A DNA stretch of 64,000 bases from Granulicella sp. S156 (lineage in GTDB: Bacteria; Acidobacteriota; Terriglobia; Terriglobales; Acidobacteriaceae), in contig NZ_LMUH01000005.1 of assembly GCF_009766105.1 (NCBI RefSeq), positions 1 to 64,000 on the forward strand. The letters are read 5' to 3'. Of the stretch, positions 11,338-19,725 are shown piece after piece. The stretch's first letter is position 1, and each line of letters starts with the position of its first letter. Both the position numbers and the translations under genes were made by a program. A model generated the notes under the pieces. That model was given only the letters and a program-made list of their open reading frames with translations. It had not been told where the DNA came from and ran no database searches.

Positions 11338-11961
11338 TTAGCTTGCGGGAGGCACCGTGATGTCATCCCCGATATAGGCATGCAGTGCCTGGCCCTTCTT
11401 GATCTCCACGTTTTTGCCGTGCTTGATCAAGCCGATCGGCCCGAAGAGTACCGTCAGCACTACCGCGCTGGTCGTTCCACTCTCGCCCTCTTTGCCTTTG
11501 GTGCCGCGCAGCTTGATCTTGGTGTCGCCTACCTTCAGGTAGTTGAGCCGCAGATTCAGCTCGCCGGCTTTGCCCATCATGCCTGACTTCTCCGCCTTGG
11601 TCACTTCACCAAACGCTTTCGCGCCAGTCTTCGCCACAACTACGTTTCCCACCTTCAGATCATCGGCCAGCGTAAGTTCTACCGGGTCACCCTCCGACGA
11701 GGTCTTCGAACTTAGATCCTGCGCAAACTGCAAATCCACATCGTCGCCTTCGCGAAGCATGTACTTGCCAGATGCATCCGGGTTCATAGCGGCAGCGGGT
11801 GCAGACGCCGCGACCGGTGCAGCAGTGGGCACAGCAGGTGCCACTGCCACCGTGGGCGCGGTTGCGGTTACCGGAGCTGCCGGAGCGGTGGCTTGCTGTC
11901 CCACGGCACGACTGCCGACGGCCGAGAAAACTACGAAAGACGACACAAGCAGACGCCGCAT
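11338..11961 (-). CDS. Secreted Ala/Pro-linker protein with small beta domain, unknown function
   Basis: Start at 11961 is preferred over the longer frame because AAGGTG lies just upstream and MRRLLVSSFVVFSAVG is a signal peptide (cleavage near AVGQQ). Residues 25-58 are an Ala/Pro/Val-rich linker; 62-207 form a beta-rich domain (REGDDVDLQFAQDLSSKTSSEGDPVELTLADDLKVG, GAKAFGEVTKAEKSG, IKLRGTKGKEGESG, NVEIKKGQALHAYI). This pattern is shared with many acidobacterial secreted proteins and faintly with the 26482-27273 product. No enzymatic motif is visible; an envelope role is inferred. Confidence 0.75.
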   Translation of the reverse strand: MRRLLVSSFVVFSAVGSRAVGQQATAPAAPVTATAPTVAVAPAVPTAAPVAASAPAAAMNPDASGKYMLREGDDVDLQFAQDLSSKTSSEGDPVELTLADDLKVGNVVVAKTGAKAFGEVTKAEKSGMMGKAGELNLRLNYLKVGDTKIKLRGTKGKEGESGTTSAVVLTVLFGPIGLIKHGKNVEIKKGQALHAYIGDDITVPPAS

Positions 11962-12200
11962 AGAACACCTTAGGTTGAGGATAGGAATGCCACCTAAACC
12001 TACGCGGAAGCCCCACAAGACACAAGCGAAATAAATATTCGGGGTTGCATGGAAAACGCGGCTCTTACACGAGACCACTCCAAACCAAACGGCTAGACGT
12101 ACCGGAGATAAAAAAGACGCACAACTTTTCTATTTTTGTGTGGTTCCTACACCTGTGCGTGGAAGATAATTCCCTGCGCTAGTCAAAAGGAGACACAACA

Positions 12201-12665
12201 ATGCGTACTGGTATCAAGGCACTACTGGCAGCAACGGGTTTGATGGCGGCGATGGTGCCGGCGACGACGATTCAGGCACAGGTCCCGGGACCTCATCCGG
12301 CTTATCTGCATGCGCTGGACGATCTGCGCGGAGCGCGGGGCATGCTGGCTGACCACTGGCAGTGGGGTGCTGTGAAGCAGGATGACCAGGCTGCCATCCG
12401 CGAGATCGATGCAGCAATCAATGAGATCAAACATGCGGCTATCGACGACGGCAAGGGCCTCAACGACTATCCGCCGGTCGATACGCGCCTGAGTCCGCAT
12501 GACCGCTTCCGCAGAGCGAATGAGTTGCTGGCGGCAGCCCATCGCGATCTCGATCACGCCGAGGATGTGCCTCAATCGCGCGGACTGCGCGATCGTGCGG
12601 TCGGCCACATCGATGCGGCACATCAGATCGTCGATGCGGCGTGGCGTAATGCTCACTGGCAGTAA
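12201..12665 (+). CDS. Secreted all-helical protein, unknown function
   Basis: AAAGGAGA precedes ATG 12201. Signal peptide ends near IQAQV (residue 27). The mature protein of about 127 residues is helical, with the family-like strings HPAYLHALDDLRGAR, EIDAAINEIKHAAIDDGKGLNDYPP and the tail RAVGHIDAAHQIVDAAW. Similar exported proteins occur in Acidobacteria and Proteobacteria without known function. Several His residues face the helices, but no clear metal motif is seen. Confidence 0.75.
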   Translation: MRTGIKALLAATGLMAAMVPATTIQAQVPGPHPAYLHALDDLRGARGMLADHWQWGAVKQDDQAAIREIDAAINEIKHAAIDDGKGLNDYPPVDTRLSPHDRFRRANELLAAAHRDLDHAEDVPQSRGLRDRAVGHIDAAHQIVDAAWRNAHWQ

Positions 12666-12714
12666 ATCTGACTTCGTTGAGTTGTGAGTTTTGAGTGAGT
12701 CTGTTTTGAGTTAA

Positions 12715-12747
12715 GGCGGTGTCGCTGGAATAGTGACACCGCCTCTA
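12715..12747. terminator. Bidirectional terminator between convergent genes
   Basis: Perfect 9-bp stem GGCGGTGTC / GACACCGCC (12715-12723 with 12735-12743) between the helical-protein gene and msrA, which converge here. Confidence 0.7.
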
Positions 12748-12748
12748 C

Positions 12749-13432
12749 TTATTTGCCCTTGTAGGGCACGTACAGATCGGGAAACTGCTTTTTCAAGGCC
12801 TCTACTTTGGGCCTGTCGCAGACCAGGATGTAGGGGTTTCCGGGATTGTTGAGAGCGTAGTCCTGATGGTAGTCCTCGGCGCGGTAAAAGCCCTTCGACG
12901 GTGTGACCTGCGTCACGATCGGCTTGGGAAAGACTTTAGCGGCGTTGAGCTGCGCGATGTATGCCTCGCTGAGCCTGCGCTGATCATCGTTGAGGGTGAA
13001 GATCGCCGACCGGTAGGATGTGCCGACATCTGGTCCCTGCCGGTTGAGCTGGGTCGGATCGTGAACGACGGTGAAGAACACCTGCAACAGGCGGCCGTAG
13101 GTGATCTTCGAGGGGTCGTAGACCACCTGTACCGACTCGGCGTGGCCGGTGGTCTCGGTCGTGACCTGATCGTAGGTTGCAGTCGAAGCCGAGCCCCCAG
13201 CATAGCCAGTGGTCGTCGCCAGTACACCGCGCACGTGCTCAAAGACAGCCTGTGTGCCCCAGAAACAGCCACCGGCAAAGACCGCCGTCTGCTTTCCTGG
13301 AGTAGCGGCGAGGGCGACGTCTGTGGTTGGGGCGGGGATCATGGGCCTGTCGGCTGCTTTGCATCCGCTGCAGAGAGCGATGACAGTGAGGAGGACGAGG
13401 GTCGTGTTGCGCAGAATGTTGAAGCGGGGCAT
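12749..13432 (-). CDS. msrA: Peptide methionine sulfoxide reductase MsrA, envelope-located
   Basis: Reduces the S-epimer of methionine sulfoxide in proteins. The motif GGCFWG holds catalytic Cys56, followed by VLATTTGYAGG and the TGHAESVQVVYDP core. The C-terminal EDYHQDY region is typical. The N-terminus is a signal sequence with CSGC at residues 21-24, a possible but atypical lipobox, so it probably works in the periplasm. No MsrB is fused or adjacent. Length 227 fits a single-domain MsrA plus leader. Confidence 0.95.
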   Translation of the reverse strand: MPRFNILRNTTLVLLTVIALCSGCKAADRPMIPAPTTDVALAATPGKQTAVFAGGCFWGTQAVFEHVRGVLATTTGYAGGSASTATYDQVTTETTGHAESVQVVYDPSKITYGRLLQVFFTVVHDPTQLNRQGPDVGTSYRSAIFTLNDDQRRLSEAYIAQLNAAKVFPKPIVTQVTPSKGFYRAEDYHQDYALNNPGNPYILVCDRPKVEALKKQFPDLYVPYKGK

Positions 13433-13524
13433 GGTGGACCTCTCTTACAGCCATAAGACTAGCGCAGAGGTGGATGGGTTACATTCATGGGGCTGATTCT
13501 ACTTTGTGGGATCCCATCAAAAAT

Positions 13525-13600
13525 GAGCAGGAGCGGTCGCGCTTCGCGCGATGCCCGCCTTAGACGCGCAAAGAACGCGCGCCGAAGACGGGGCACCCGG
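13525..13600 (+). repeat. REP-like palindrome, family A copy 2
   Basis: GAGCGGTCGCGCTTCGCGCGATGCCC gives the small hairpin; CCTTAGACGCGC and GCGCGCCGAAGACGGGGCA give the larger one; it ends CACCCGG. Lies in the gap between msrA and the Rieske oxygenase gene. Confidence 0.8.
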
Positions 13601-13643
13601 TCTTACCGTATGGCCTAAAGGCCGTACTCTTCAAAGCGCATAT

Positions 13644-14723
13644 CTACGCTGTATAGCTTCGGCTCAAGCCGAGTGCGGCGAGGCCTTTTCTGTAGGCGAT
13701 TGAGCTTCGGTCGGCGGGAAAGTGGGCTTCTGCATGGAGGTCGAGCGGGAGGTCTTCCGGATACTGCCGCTCGACGACCGCGATATCTTCTGCGAATACC
13801 TGGTGGTTGAAGTCGAGCGTCTCCTGTAGCGGAGAGTCCTTATCGAAGTTCCGGCAGATGGGCACAAAGAGCCGCGTCTTGCGAGCGGAGATGGGCGATG
13901 CGGCGTTCAGGATGTGCAGTTGGCCGTCATTCGGGAAGACCACCGTGAGCTTCGCCGTGAAGGGGTAGAAGACCTCGAACCGCCTGTGCCAGAGGAAGCC
14001 TGGCGGGTTAAGGTGCTTGTAGGCGTGCGAGTAGTTGCTGACCGTGCTGAGGTAGTCGGCCACAAAGCCAGAGGGCGTCTGCGTGATGGGATAGTCCGGC
14101 ACGACCGGGTTGTCGGACTCACCGAAGCTGTCCGTATGGATAAAGGCAAAGTGGCTTACGTCGAGGAAGCCTTCGATCTGGCGGCCTGCGGCGGCGTGAA
14201 TGAGGACGCTGTTGGGGAGCACTGGAAGGTAGTCTGGATCGCCCCACTCCTTCATCTCCGGCAAGGGGAGCGGGCCGTTGTCTACCAGCCGCAGCCAGAC
14301 CAGGCCGTAGCGCTCCTGTACGGGAAAGATCTGGAGGCGCAGTCGAGGGGAGATGGCTCCGCCGGGATGCGCGGGAATGCAGGTGCAGCGGCCCTCGCGG
14401 TCGTAGCGCAGCCCGTGATACTTGCAGACGATCTCGTCGCCTTCGACGTGACCCATGCTGAGCGGAACGCCGCGATGCTGGCAGATGTCCCGGGCCGCGG
14501 CCAGCGAGCCGTCGGAGAGGCGGTAGACGACGACGCGTTCGTCGAGGAGGGTGGCTGCGTAGGGCTGATTGGTGACCTCATGCGAGAAGGCGACCGGATA
14601 CCAGAAGGGGGCAAGCGCCCGCCAATCGGCCTCTGGAAAGGTGCACCCGCGAGGAAGAACCGCCTGACCAGACCCGGCTGAGATCAGCTCAGCGGTTGGT
14701 ACGAAGCTTGTAGGGGTCGCCAT
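13644..14723 (-). CDS. Rieske-type aromatic ring oxygenase, large subunit
   Basis: Cytoplasmic non-haem iron oxygenase of the VanA/PaO-like group. The N-terminal Rieske [2Fe-2S] domain has Cys81-x-His83 (CQHRG) and Cys100-x2-His103 (CKYHG). The catalytic domain begins with GFLDVSHFAFIHTDSFG, matching the D-x2-H-x4-H iron site. Substrate cannot be read from sequence; demethylation or hydroxylation of an aromatic or porphyrin-like compound fits the family. No reductase or ferredoxin partner gene is adjacent. Starts ATG 14723. Confidence 0.88.
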   Translation of the reverse strand: MATPTSFVPTAELISAGSGQAVLPRGCTFPEADWRALAPFWYPVAFSHEVTNQPYAATLLDERVVVYRLSDGSLAAARDICQHRGVPLSMGHVEGDEIVCKYHGLRYDREGRCTCIPAHPGGAISPRLRLQIFPVQERYGLVWLRLVDNGPLPLPEMKEWGDPDYLPVLPNSVLIHAAAGRQIEGFLDVSHFAFIHTDSFGESDNPVVPDYPITQTPSGFVADYLSTVSNYSHAYKHLNPPGFLWHRRFEVFYPFTAKLTVVFPNDGQLHILNAASPISARKTRLFVPICRNFDKDSPLQETLDFNHQVFAEDIAVVERQYPEDLPLDLHAEAHFPADRSSIAYRKGLAALGLSRSYTA

Positions 14724-14774
14724 AGGCCATTATGGGCCTGCGCCACTGGCGGCAACAAATCATAAATTTTGATT

Positions 14775-15470
14775 CTAGTATTCGCCGTGGCGATCAAACG
14801 TCCAGTGCCGGACGGGGCCTACATCCACGTGCACAAACTGGCTGAGCGGGTAGTAGCCTACACCGCCGGCCTGCAGGCTTAGCGCGGCATCGCGCAGACG
14901 GCGGGTACGGATGCCGGGTACGCGGATGTCGATGGCTTTGGCCTCTATGTGCTGCGAGTGCTTGGCTACGCCGGTCTCGGGACCGAGGTTGCGCAGGTAC
15001 TCATTGCTCTCCGGCGTGCGGTAGCCGCAGACTACGTCGATCATGCCCTGTGGGCGGCCGAGCCGGGCCATCAGGTTGTGCAGCAGGTCGAACTCGTGGG
15101 GATCGTAGTGGCTCTGGTCTTCGGTGCGGTGGTCACGCAGAAAGTGATTGAGCTTGTCCATCGCTTCAGGGATGTAGACGTCGCCGATGCGGTAGACCAC
15201 GTCGAGACTTTCGCCAGTGTGCAGGTGGTAGAGCTTCAGCTTATACTTGCGGCCCGTCGTGGGCAGGCTGTCGCCTTCCTCGGGCACGATTCCGGGTTCC
15301 AGAAGGGGTACGGACTTCAGCGGCTCCATGTGGGTATGAAGGTGAATCCGCGTGTTACGTGCCGCAGCGGGCAGGGTCAGGCAGAGCAGACCGGCGAAGG
15401 CCAGGGAGGCAAAGACGAGGTTGCGCAAGCGCCGATTGTTGGAAAGTGCGGTATAGAGCGGCAGATTCAA
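14775..15470 (-). CDS. DUF882/YcbK-like peptidase M15 (murein endopeptidase)
   Basis: Signal anchor (residues 16-37) ending PAAARN, then a periplasmic domain. Metal and catalytic motifs of the M15A/DUF882 family are present: SQHIEAKAIDIRV (zinc His and Asp) and FVHVDVGPVRHW (second His pair). E. coli MepK, of this family, cleaves mDap-mDap or D-Ala-mDap crosslinks in peptidoglycan; the same is inferred here. Also present: CGYRTPESN. Transcribed with, or just upstream of, the Rieske oxygenase gene (51 bp apart). Confidence 0.88.
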   Translation of the reverse strand: MNLPLYTALSNNRRLRNLVFASLAFAGLLCLTLPAAARNTRIHLHTHMEPLKSVPLLEPGIVPEEGDSLPTTGRKYKLKLYHLHTGESLDVVYRIGDVYIPEAMDKLNHFLRDHRTEDQSHYDPHEFDLLHNLMARLGRPQGMIDVVCGYRTPESNEYLRNLGPETGVAKHSQHIEAKAIDIRVPGIRTRRLRDAALSLQAGGVGYYPLSQFVHVDVGPVRHWTFDRHGEY

Positions 15471-15720
15471 TGAAGTCGGTCTCCGTGGGAATTAGTCTGC
15501 ACTTGCAAGTCGGGCCGGGCGAATCGAATTCGCCAATTGCCATTCCACTCTGCCATTCTAGCGTAAGAGTTGTTCTATGGAGTGTCATCTCTTTGTAAGG
15601 GCATTGTCAAAGTAGCTTCCTGGGTGGGGCGGCGAAAACAAGCAACAGTAAGGACAACTACGATGGATAGATAGTGTCTTTCTTTTTAGATAGTTACGTT
15701 ACCTTGCCGGAGCACCTTCG

Positions 15721-16113
15721 ATGAAAAAGCTCGCCCTTGCCCTACTTCTGGTGCAAACAACTTTCCTGTGTGCCGCCAAACCGAGTTCTAACCCGGCGGA
15801 CTACCCCCTCAGGGTGCATGTTGTATTTTCCAGGTATGACACCCATAACGCCGAGCAGGAACTTGACACCATTATCGATGGACAGCAGGTTCTACTCGAG
15901 AGTGAAGGAACCAGTGGCACTGGCGTTCTCGCGTTGGGGGACTACAAAGCTCAGCTTTCCAAAACTATTTGGATTCCAAAGCACCCCAACGGCTACGACA
16001 CCTTCCTCGTCTATCGGTTCCTGCTGCCCGATGGCACGATCCGTGACTTTAACGTCGTTGGCCTGGGACCCAAAGCCGATACCGGGACGGCCCCCGCGCC
16101 TACGCACCCTTGA
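15721..16113 (+). CDS. Small secreted protein, unknown function
   Basis: Signal peptide MKKLALALLLVQTTFLCAA followed by about 110 residues with beta character (YPLRVHVVFSRYDTH, ELDTIIDGQQVLLES, LALGDYKAQLS, YRFLLPDGTIRDFNVVGLGP) and a Thr/Ala/Pro tail. No recognised motif. Comparable short secreted proteins are frequent in Acidobacteria. Function unknown. Confidence 0.65.
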   Translation: MKKLALALLLVQTTFLCAAKPSSNPADYPLRVHVVFSRYDTHNAEQELDTIIDGQQVLLESEGTSGTGVLALGDYKAQLSKTIWIPKHPNGYDTFLVYRFLLPDGTIRDFNVVGLGPKADTGTAPAPTHP

Positions 16114-16306
16114 CGGCGGCTGTATCATCTAAAGAGAACGAAGCGATTTGTTGGAAGATCATTGCATGTTTCGCACTAGCACTAATCCGGTGAGTATCTC
16201 CCGCGTGACGCCTTCTCGTCACGACTTTGCCTAGCTGCGCCTTCCCCGACTTCTTTTCCCCTGTTATCTGTTTTCTGATCCCTGCCTTTGCAGGAGGAGC
16301 CGCATC

Positions 16307-17380
16307 ATGTTCGACCGCCTTGACCAGATTGAAGAACGCTACGAAGACCTTGGCCGCCAGTTAGGCGACCCCAGCCTGCTCTCCGACCAGAAGAAGTTCC
16401 AGACCGTTGCCAAGCAGCATCGCGACCTGGAGCCGACGGTGGAGAAGTTTCGCGAGTACCGCAAGCTGCGCGACGGAGTCACCGAGGCCAAAGCCATGCT
16501 CGGCGAGAGTGATGCCGACATGCGCGCCATGGCGGAGGAAGAGCTCGGCACACTGGAGCCGAAGCTCGGCACTGTAGAAGAAGAGCTGAAGGTGCTACTG
16601 CTGCCCAAAGATCCGAACGACGATAAGAACGTTGTTATCGAGTTGCGCGCGGGCACCGGCGGAGACGAGGCCTCGTTGTTCGTCGCCGAGGTCTTCCGCA
16701 TGTATCTGCGCTTTGCCGAACAGCATAAGTGGAAGGTGGAAGTGCTGTCGCAGACCGACTCCGATGTGGGCGGACTGAAGGACGTGACCGCTATCTTCGA
16801 GGGAGACAAGGTCTACTCGCAGATGAAGTATGAGTCCGGCGTGCATCGCGTACAGCGCGTTCCAGCGACCGAGACGCAGGGCCGCGTACATACCTCAGCC
16901 ATTACTGTCGCGGTGCTGCCGGAGGCCGAAGAGGTCGACGTCAAAGTCGAGGCGAAAGACCTGCGGATCGATACCTTCTGTTCCTCGGGTCCGGGTGGAC
17001 AGTCGGTGAATACGACTTACTCGGCGATTCGTATCACGCACCTGCCTACCAACACCGTTGTGAGCTGCCAGGACGAGAAGTCGCAGATCAAGAACCGCGA
17101 GAAGGCTATGCGCGTTTTGCGCTCGCGGCTGTATGAGGTCGAGGCTGAGCGCATTCACCAGCTTCAGGCTAAGGAGCGCAAGCAGCAGGTGGGAACCGGC
17201 GACCGTAGCGAGAAGATCCGTACCTATAACTTCCCGCAGAACCGGCTTACCGATCACCGCATCGGGCTGACGAACCATCAGCTCGCGATGGTGATGGAAG
17301 GTCTGTTGCAGCCGACCGTGGATGCTCTGATCGCGCACTATACGGCGGAGAGATTGAAGGCGGAGATGGTGGCGGCTTGA
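16307..17380 (+). CDS. prfA: Peptide chain release factor 1
   Basis: Terminates translation at UAA and UAG. The codon-recognition tripeptide Pro186-Ala-Thr188 (VPATETQG) marks RF1 rather than RF2; the peptidyl-hydrolysis motif GGQ is at 230-232 (SGPGGQSVN). Length 357 is standard. AGGAGG (16291-16296) gives the start; it is partly inside a small hairpin CCTGC-CTTT-GCAGG (16281-16294). No prmC follows; a REP-like palindrome comes next. Confidence 0.97.
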   Translation: MFDRLDQIEERYEDLGRQLGDPSLLSDQKKFQTVAKQHRDLEPTVEKFREYRKLRDGVTEAKAMLGESDADMRAMAEEELGTLEPKLGTVEEELKVLLLPKDPNDDKNVVIELRAGTGGDEASLFVAEVFRMYLRFAEQHKWKVEVLSQTDSDVGGLKDVTAIFEGDKVYSQMKYESGVHRVQRVPATETQGRVHTSAITVAVLPEAEEVDVKVEAKDLRIDTFCSSGPGGQSVNTTYSAIRITHLPTNTVVSCQDEKSQIKNREKAMRVLRSRLYEVEAERIHQLQAKERKQQVGTGDRSEKIRTYNFPQNRLTDHRIGLTNHQLAMVMEGLLQPTVDALIAHYTAERLKAEMVAA

Positions 17381-17394
17381 TGGATTGAAATCGA

Positions 17395-17466
17395 GGTGCC
17401 CCATCTTAGGCGCAGCTTCATCGCGCCTAAGGTGGGCATCGCGCGGAGCGCGACTGCTCCCGCCCA
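17395..17466 (-). repeat. REP-like palindrome, family A copy 3 (inverted, left of RAYT)
   Basis: Reverse-orientation copy: GGTGCCCCATCTTAGGCGC ... GCGCCTAAGGTGGGCATCGCG and the second small hairpin, ending GCTCCCGCCC. Sits 35 bp before the RAYT start and is inverted relative to the copy after it. Confidence 0.85.
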
Positions 17467-17500
17467 TTTTCCTATCGCCACAAACGTAAAATCAACCGCA

Positions 17501-17964
17501 TGACATTCGGCCTCAAACGCTACCAGACATCAGGCCATGACCACGCGATCAACTTCAGTTGATACCAGCACCTTCCCTATCTCGACACCCCCGAATCGCG
17601 CGATCTGTTCGAGCACTCGCTTGAACGGACACGACGCAAGTACAACTTCCAGGTCTTCGGATACGTTGTAATGCCCGACCACGTTCACCTTCTCGTCTCC
17701 GAACCTGTGTCTCAGCCACTCTCGAAGGCCATTCAATCGTTGAAGGTCTCGGTTAGTAAACAGTTGCCGCAGCGTCCGTTCTGGCAGGAGCGTTACTACG
17801 ATTTCAACGTCATCACGCATCGCAAATTTGTTGAGAAGCTAAAGTACATTCATCGGAACCCCGTGGCAGAGGGACTTGTCGAGGTGCCAGAGGAATGGCC
17901 TCACTCCAGCTACCGTACATGGCTTACAGAAGAGCAGGGCACTGTATATATCAGTGGGTTCTGA
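17501..17964 (+). pseudogene. REP-associated tyrosine transposase (RAYT, Y1/HUH), interrupted by TGA
   Basis: Reading from ATG 17501 gives MTFGLKRYQTSGHDHAINFS, then an in-frame TGA (17561-17563) where the family has Cys in the pattern FSCYxR, then YQHLPYLDTPESRDLFEH and an uninterrupted frame to 17964. The remainder carries the HUH motif MPDHVHLLVSE, FWQERYYDFNV and the signature KLKYIHRNPVAEGLV that holds the catalytic Tyr. RAYTs are single-copy IS200-like transposases thought to spread REP palindromes. Here inverted REP-like copies flank it on both sides. A one-base TGC/TGT-to-TGA change explains the break; the 17671 ATG could only yield an N-truncated protein. Confidence 0.85.
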
Positions 17965-17971
17965 CTGGAAT

Positions 17972-18047
17972 GAGCGGGAGCGGTCGGGCTTCGCCCGATG
18001 CCCACCTTAGGCGCGCAAAGAACGCGCGCCGAAGATGGGGCACCCGG
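17972..18047 (+). repeat. REP-like palindrome, family A copy 4 (right of RAYT)
   Basis: Complete bipartite copy: GGTCGGGCTTCGCCCGA hairpin, then TGCCCACCTTAGGCGCGC and GCGCGCCGAAGATGGGGCA arms, ending CACCCGG. Begins 8 bp after the RAYT stop, in the opposite orientation to the copy at 17395-17466. Confidence 0.9.
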
Positions 18048-18064
18048 ATTGTGCGGATCTTCGT

Positions 18065-18964
18065 TCACCATTGCCCTGGTGCCAGCTTTAGTACCGTGCC
18101 TGGTTTCAGTGCGAGGAGGGAGGCTTGCCTCGCTGCTTCCCCTTGTGCGCAGTGGGCGACGATGAAATTGACTATTGGGGTTGGGTCGGGCAGGCCGTGG
18201 GGATGATGATCGCAACCGTGTTTGACGATCAGGACGAAGTCTCCGCCCAAAGCCATGTAGCGTTCGCGGACGATGTCTGTGTTCTCTTCTTCCGGAACTG
18301 CTGTATCCGCATCGCCGCAGACATGCAGGATCGGTATGTGCGCGGCGGCGATCGGCGCAAGGATATCGATCGGGTTTCCTTTGAAGTTCAACATCTCCTG
18401 CTCATTGGCAAAGTGATAGCTCGCGATCGCTAGTTTCCAATCGTTAGGACTGCCAGTCCCTTTGCCTTTGCCGCCCGGCCAGCTCTTCATATCGCAGACC
18501 GGAGCGTCGCCATAGATGCAACCCACTTTATCTGTGTTCACGTAAGCCCAGCGATAGGCATAGAGGCCTCCGCGACTTAGACCCTCCAGCGCCGGTTTGG
18601 AGGAGAGCCCATATTGCTTCGTCATCGTCTCGTAGAAGACGTCGAAGTGCTTCATGGCGTCGGGACAGCCGAAGGTGTTTCCTACGTCGAGGAAAGCGAC
18701 ATAGAACCCAGCTTTCAAGAGAGCGATATCGGCTGCGGGAAAGGCGTCCCAGAACATGGTTCGCCAGACCCAGGGCCGTCCTGGCAATGGGTCTTTCGGC
18801 TGGACGATATGGCCGGTGCAGCCATCTACAACTAAGTCGTGGAGGACATAGCCGTGGTAGTCCTGCACTGGTGGGCCTGGAAAGGCAGGGGTAGAAGACA
18901 GGGCCCGTACTTTACTGGAGGCGGCAAGTGCGGCAAGGAGTTGTATTAAATTCCGGCGGGTCAC
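18065..18964 (-). CDS. Secreted alpha/beta hydrolase
   Basis: N-terminus TRRNLIQLLAALAAS resembles a Tat-type export signal. The alpha/beta-hydrolase core has nucleophile Ser130 in GLSRGG, an acid candidate in CGDADTAVPEEEN and a His-rich end KHGCDHHPHGLPDP. Nearby DVGNTFGCPDAMKHFD is typical of a bacterial family of exported hydrolases of unknown substrate, probably an esterase or polysaccharide/aryl ester hydrolase. Length 299 appears complete. Confidence 0.78.
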   Translation of the reverse strand: MTRRNLIQLLAALAASSKVRALSSTPAFPGPPVQDYHGYVLHDLVVDGCTGHIVQPKDPLPGRPWVWRTMFWDAFPAADIALLKAGFYVAFLDVGNTFGCPDAMKHFDVFYETMTKQYGLSSKPALEGLSRGGLYAYRWAYVNTDKVGCIYGDAPVCDMKSWPGGKGKGTGSPNDWKLAIASYHFANEQEMLNFKGNPIDILAPIAAAHIPILHVCGDADTAVPEEENTDIVRERYMALGGDFVLIVKHGCDHHPHGLPDPTPIVNFIVAHCAQGEAARQASLLALKPGTVLKLAPGQW

Positions 18965-19049
18965 GAAGGTTCTCCTTCGACAGAGTTTACTGGTAGCGTT
19001 TGTGGCCGAAGGTCATGCGGTGATTTTACGGTTGTGGCGATAGGAAGAT

Positions 19050-19121
19050 GGGCGGGAGCGGTCGGGCTTCGCCCGATGCCCACCTTAGGCGCAAAGAACG
19101 CGCCGAAGATGGGGCACCCGG
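19050..19121 (+). repeat. REP-like palindrome, family A copy 5
   Basis: Same orientation and nearly the same sequence as copy 4, but with the central arm shortened to GGCGCAAAGAACGCGCC. Lies between the secreted hydrolase and the DUF1003 gene. Confidence 0.88.
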
Positions 19122-19159
19122 ATTAAAGGTGGGCGCCCGATTTGTGGCTTCAGGTGGAG

Positions 19160-19660
19160 TTATTTCTCCGGCAAGCTCTCTTTGATCGATTGCGCGACAT
19201 CGTCGATGGAGGTCTTCTGGCTCAGTTCGCGCACCTCTTGAGCATTGGCCTCTTTATCCAGGCCCATCTCATTTGCGATGTGCCGATCCATGCCGAGTAC
19301 GGCTGTGATCTCCTTCTCCGTCAGCAGCAGGATCTGCAGCATCAGGTGGTCGCGTTCATCGGAGCGGCGGCCCAGGCGGGCTTGTCGCATCAGGATGAAG
19401 CTGGCGACAAGGATCGACTCCATCGCGACGATGGTCTGCAATAGCGAGAAGGGCGCGGGGTCGAAGTGCCGCAGGTGAGGTAATAGGTTGAGCTCAATCC
19501 ATAGGGCAAAAAGGCAGAGATGCGCCACAACAAACGTGAGGCTTCCGACGAACCCAGCGATCGAATCGGTGAGCCGCTCCGTCCGGGTCCGCTGAGAGAG
19601 GAACTCCTGCTCGTGTTTCGCGATCAGCTCGACATGGTCCTGAATGTGGGCCTGCGACAT
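19160..19660 (-). CDS. DUF1003 membrane protein
   Basis: Start 19660 is chosen over the longer frame because GGAGGGT precedes it. About 166 residues: a cytosolic N-terminus (HVELIAKHEQEFLSQRTRTERLTD), two membrane segments (GFVGSLTFVVAHLCLFALWIE and LLQTIVAMESILVASFILM), then RRSDERDHLMLQILLLTEKEITAVL typical of DUF1003, and a charged tail. Function unknown; the family is a widespread small inner-membrane protein. It diverges from the S9 peptidase gene with a 65-bp gap. Confidence 0.88.
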   Translation of the reverse strand: MSQAHIQDHVELIAKHEQEFLSQRTRTERLTDSIAGFVGSLTFVVAHLCLFALWIELNLLPHLRHFDPAPFSLLQTIVAMESILVASFILMRQARLGRRSDERDHLMLQILLLTEKEITAVLGMDRHIANEMGLDKEANAQEVRELSQKTSIDDVAQSIKESLPEK

Positions 19661-19725
19661 AACGCACCCTCCTTCCTGCTTGAGTTGGATGCATAGTAGC
19701 CAGCCTCGCTGATAGTCTTCCCGAT

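Noticed and set aside
16166-16234. 22-codon short frame before prfA (MFRTSTNPVSIS...)
   Set aside because: No good ribosome site and no known leader-peptide pattern. Could be a leader ORF, but nothing supports it beyond an ATG and a stop.
17671-17964. 97-residue RAYT fragment as an independent gene
   Set aside because: The frame continues upstream to the true family N-terminus past one TGA, so it is the remainder of a broken gene and lacks the first strand of the HUH fold.
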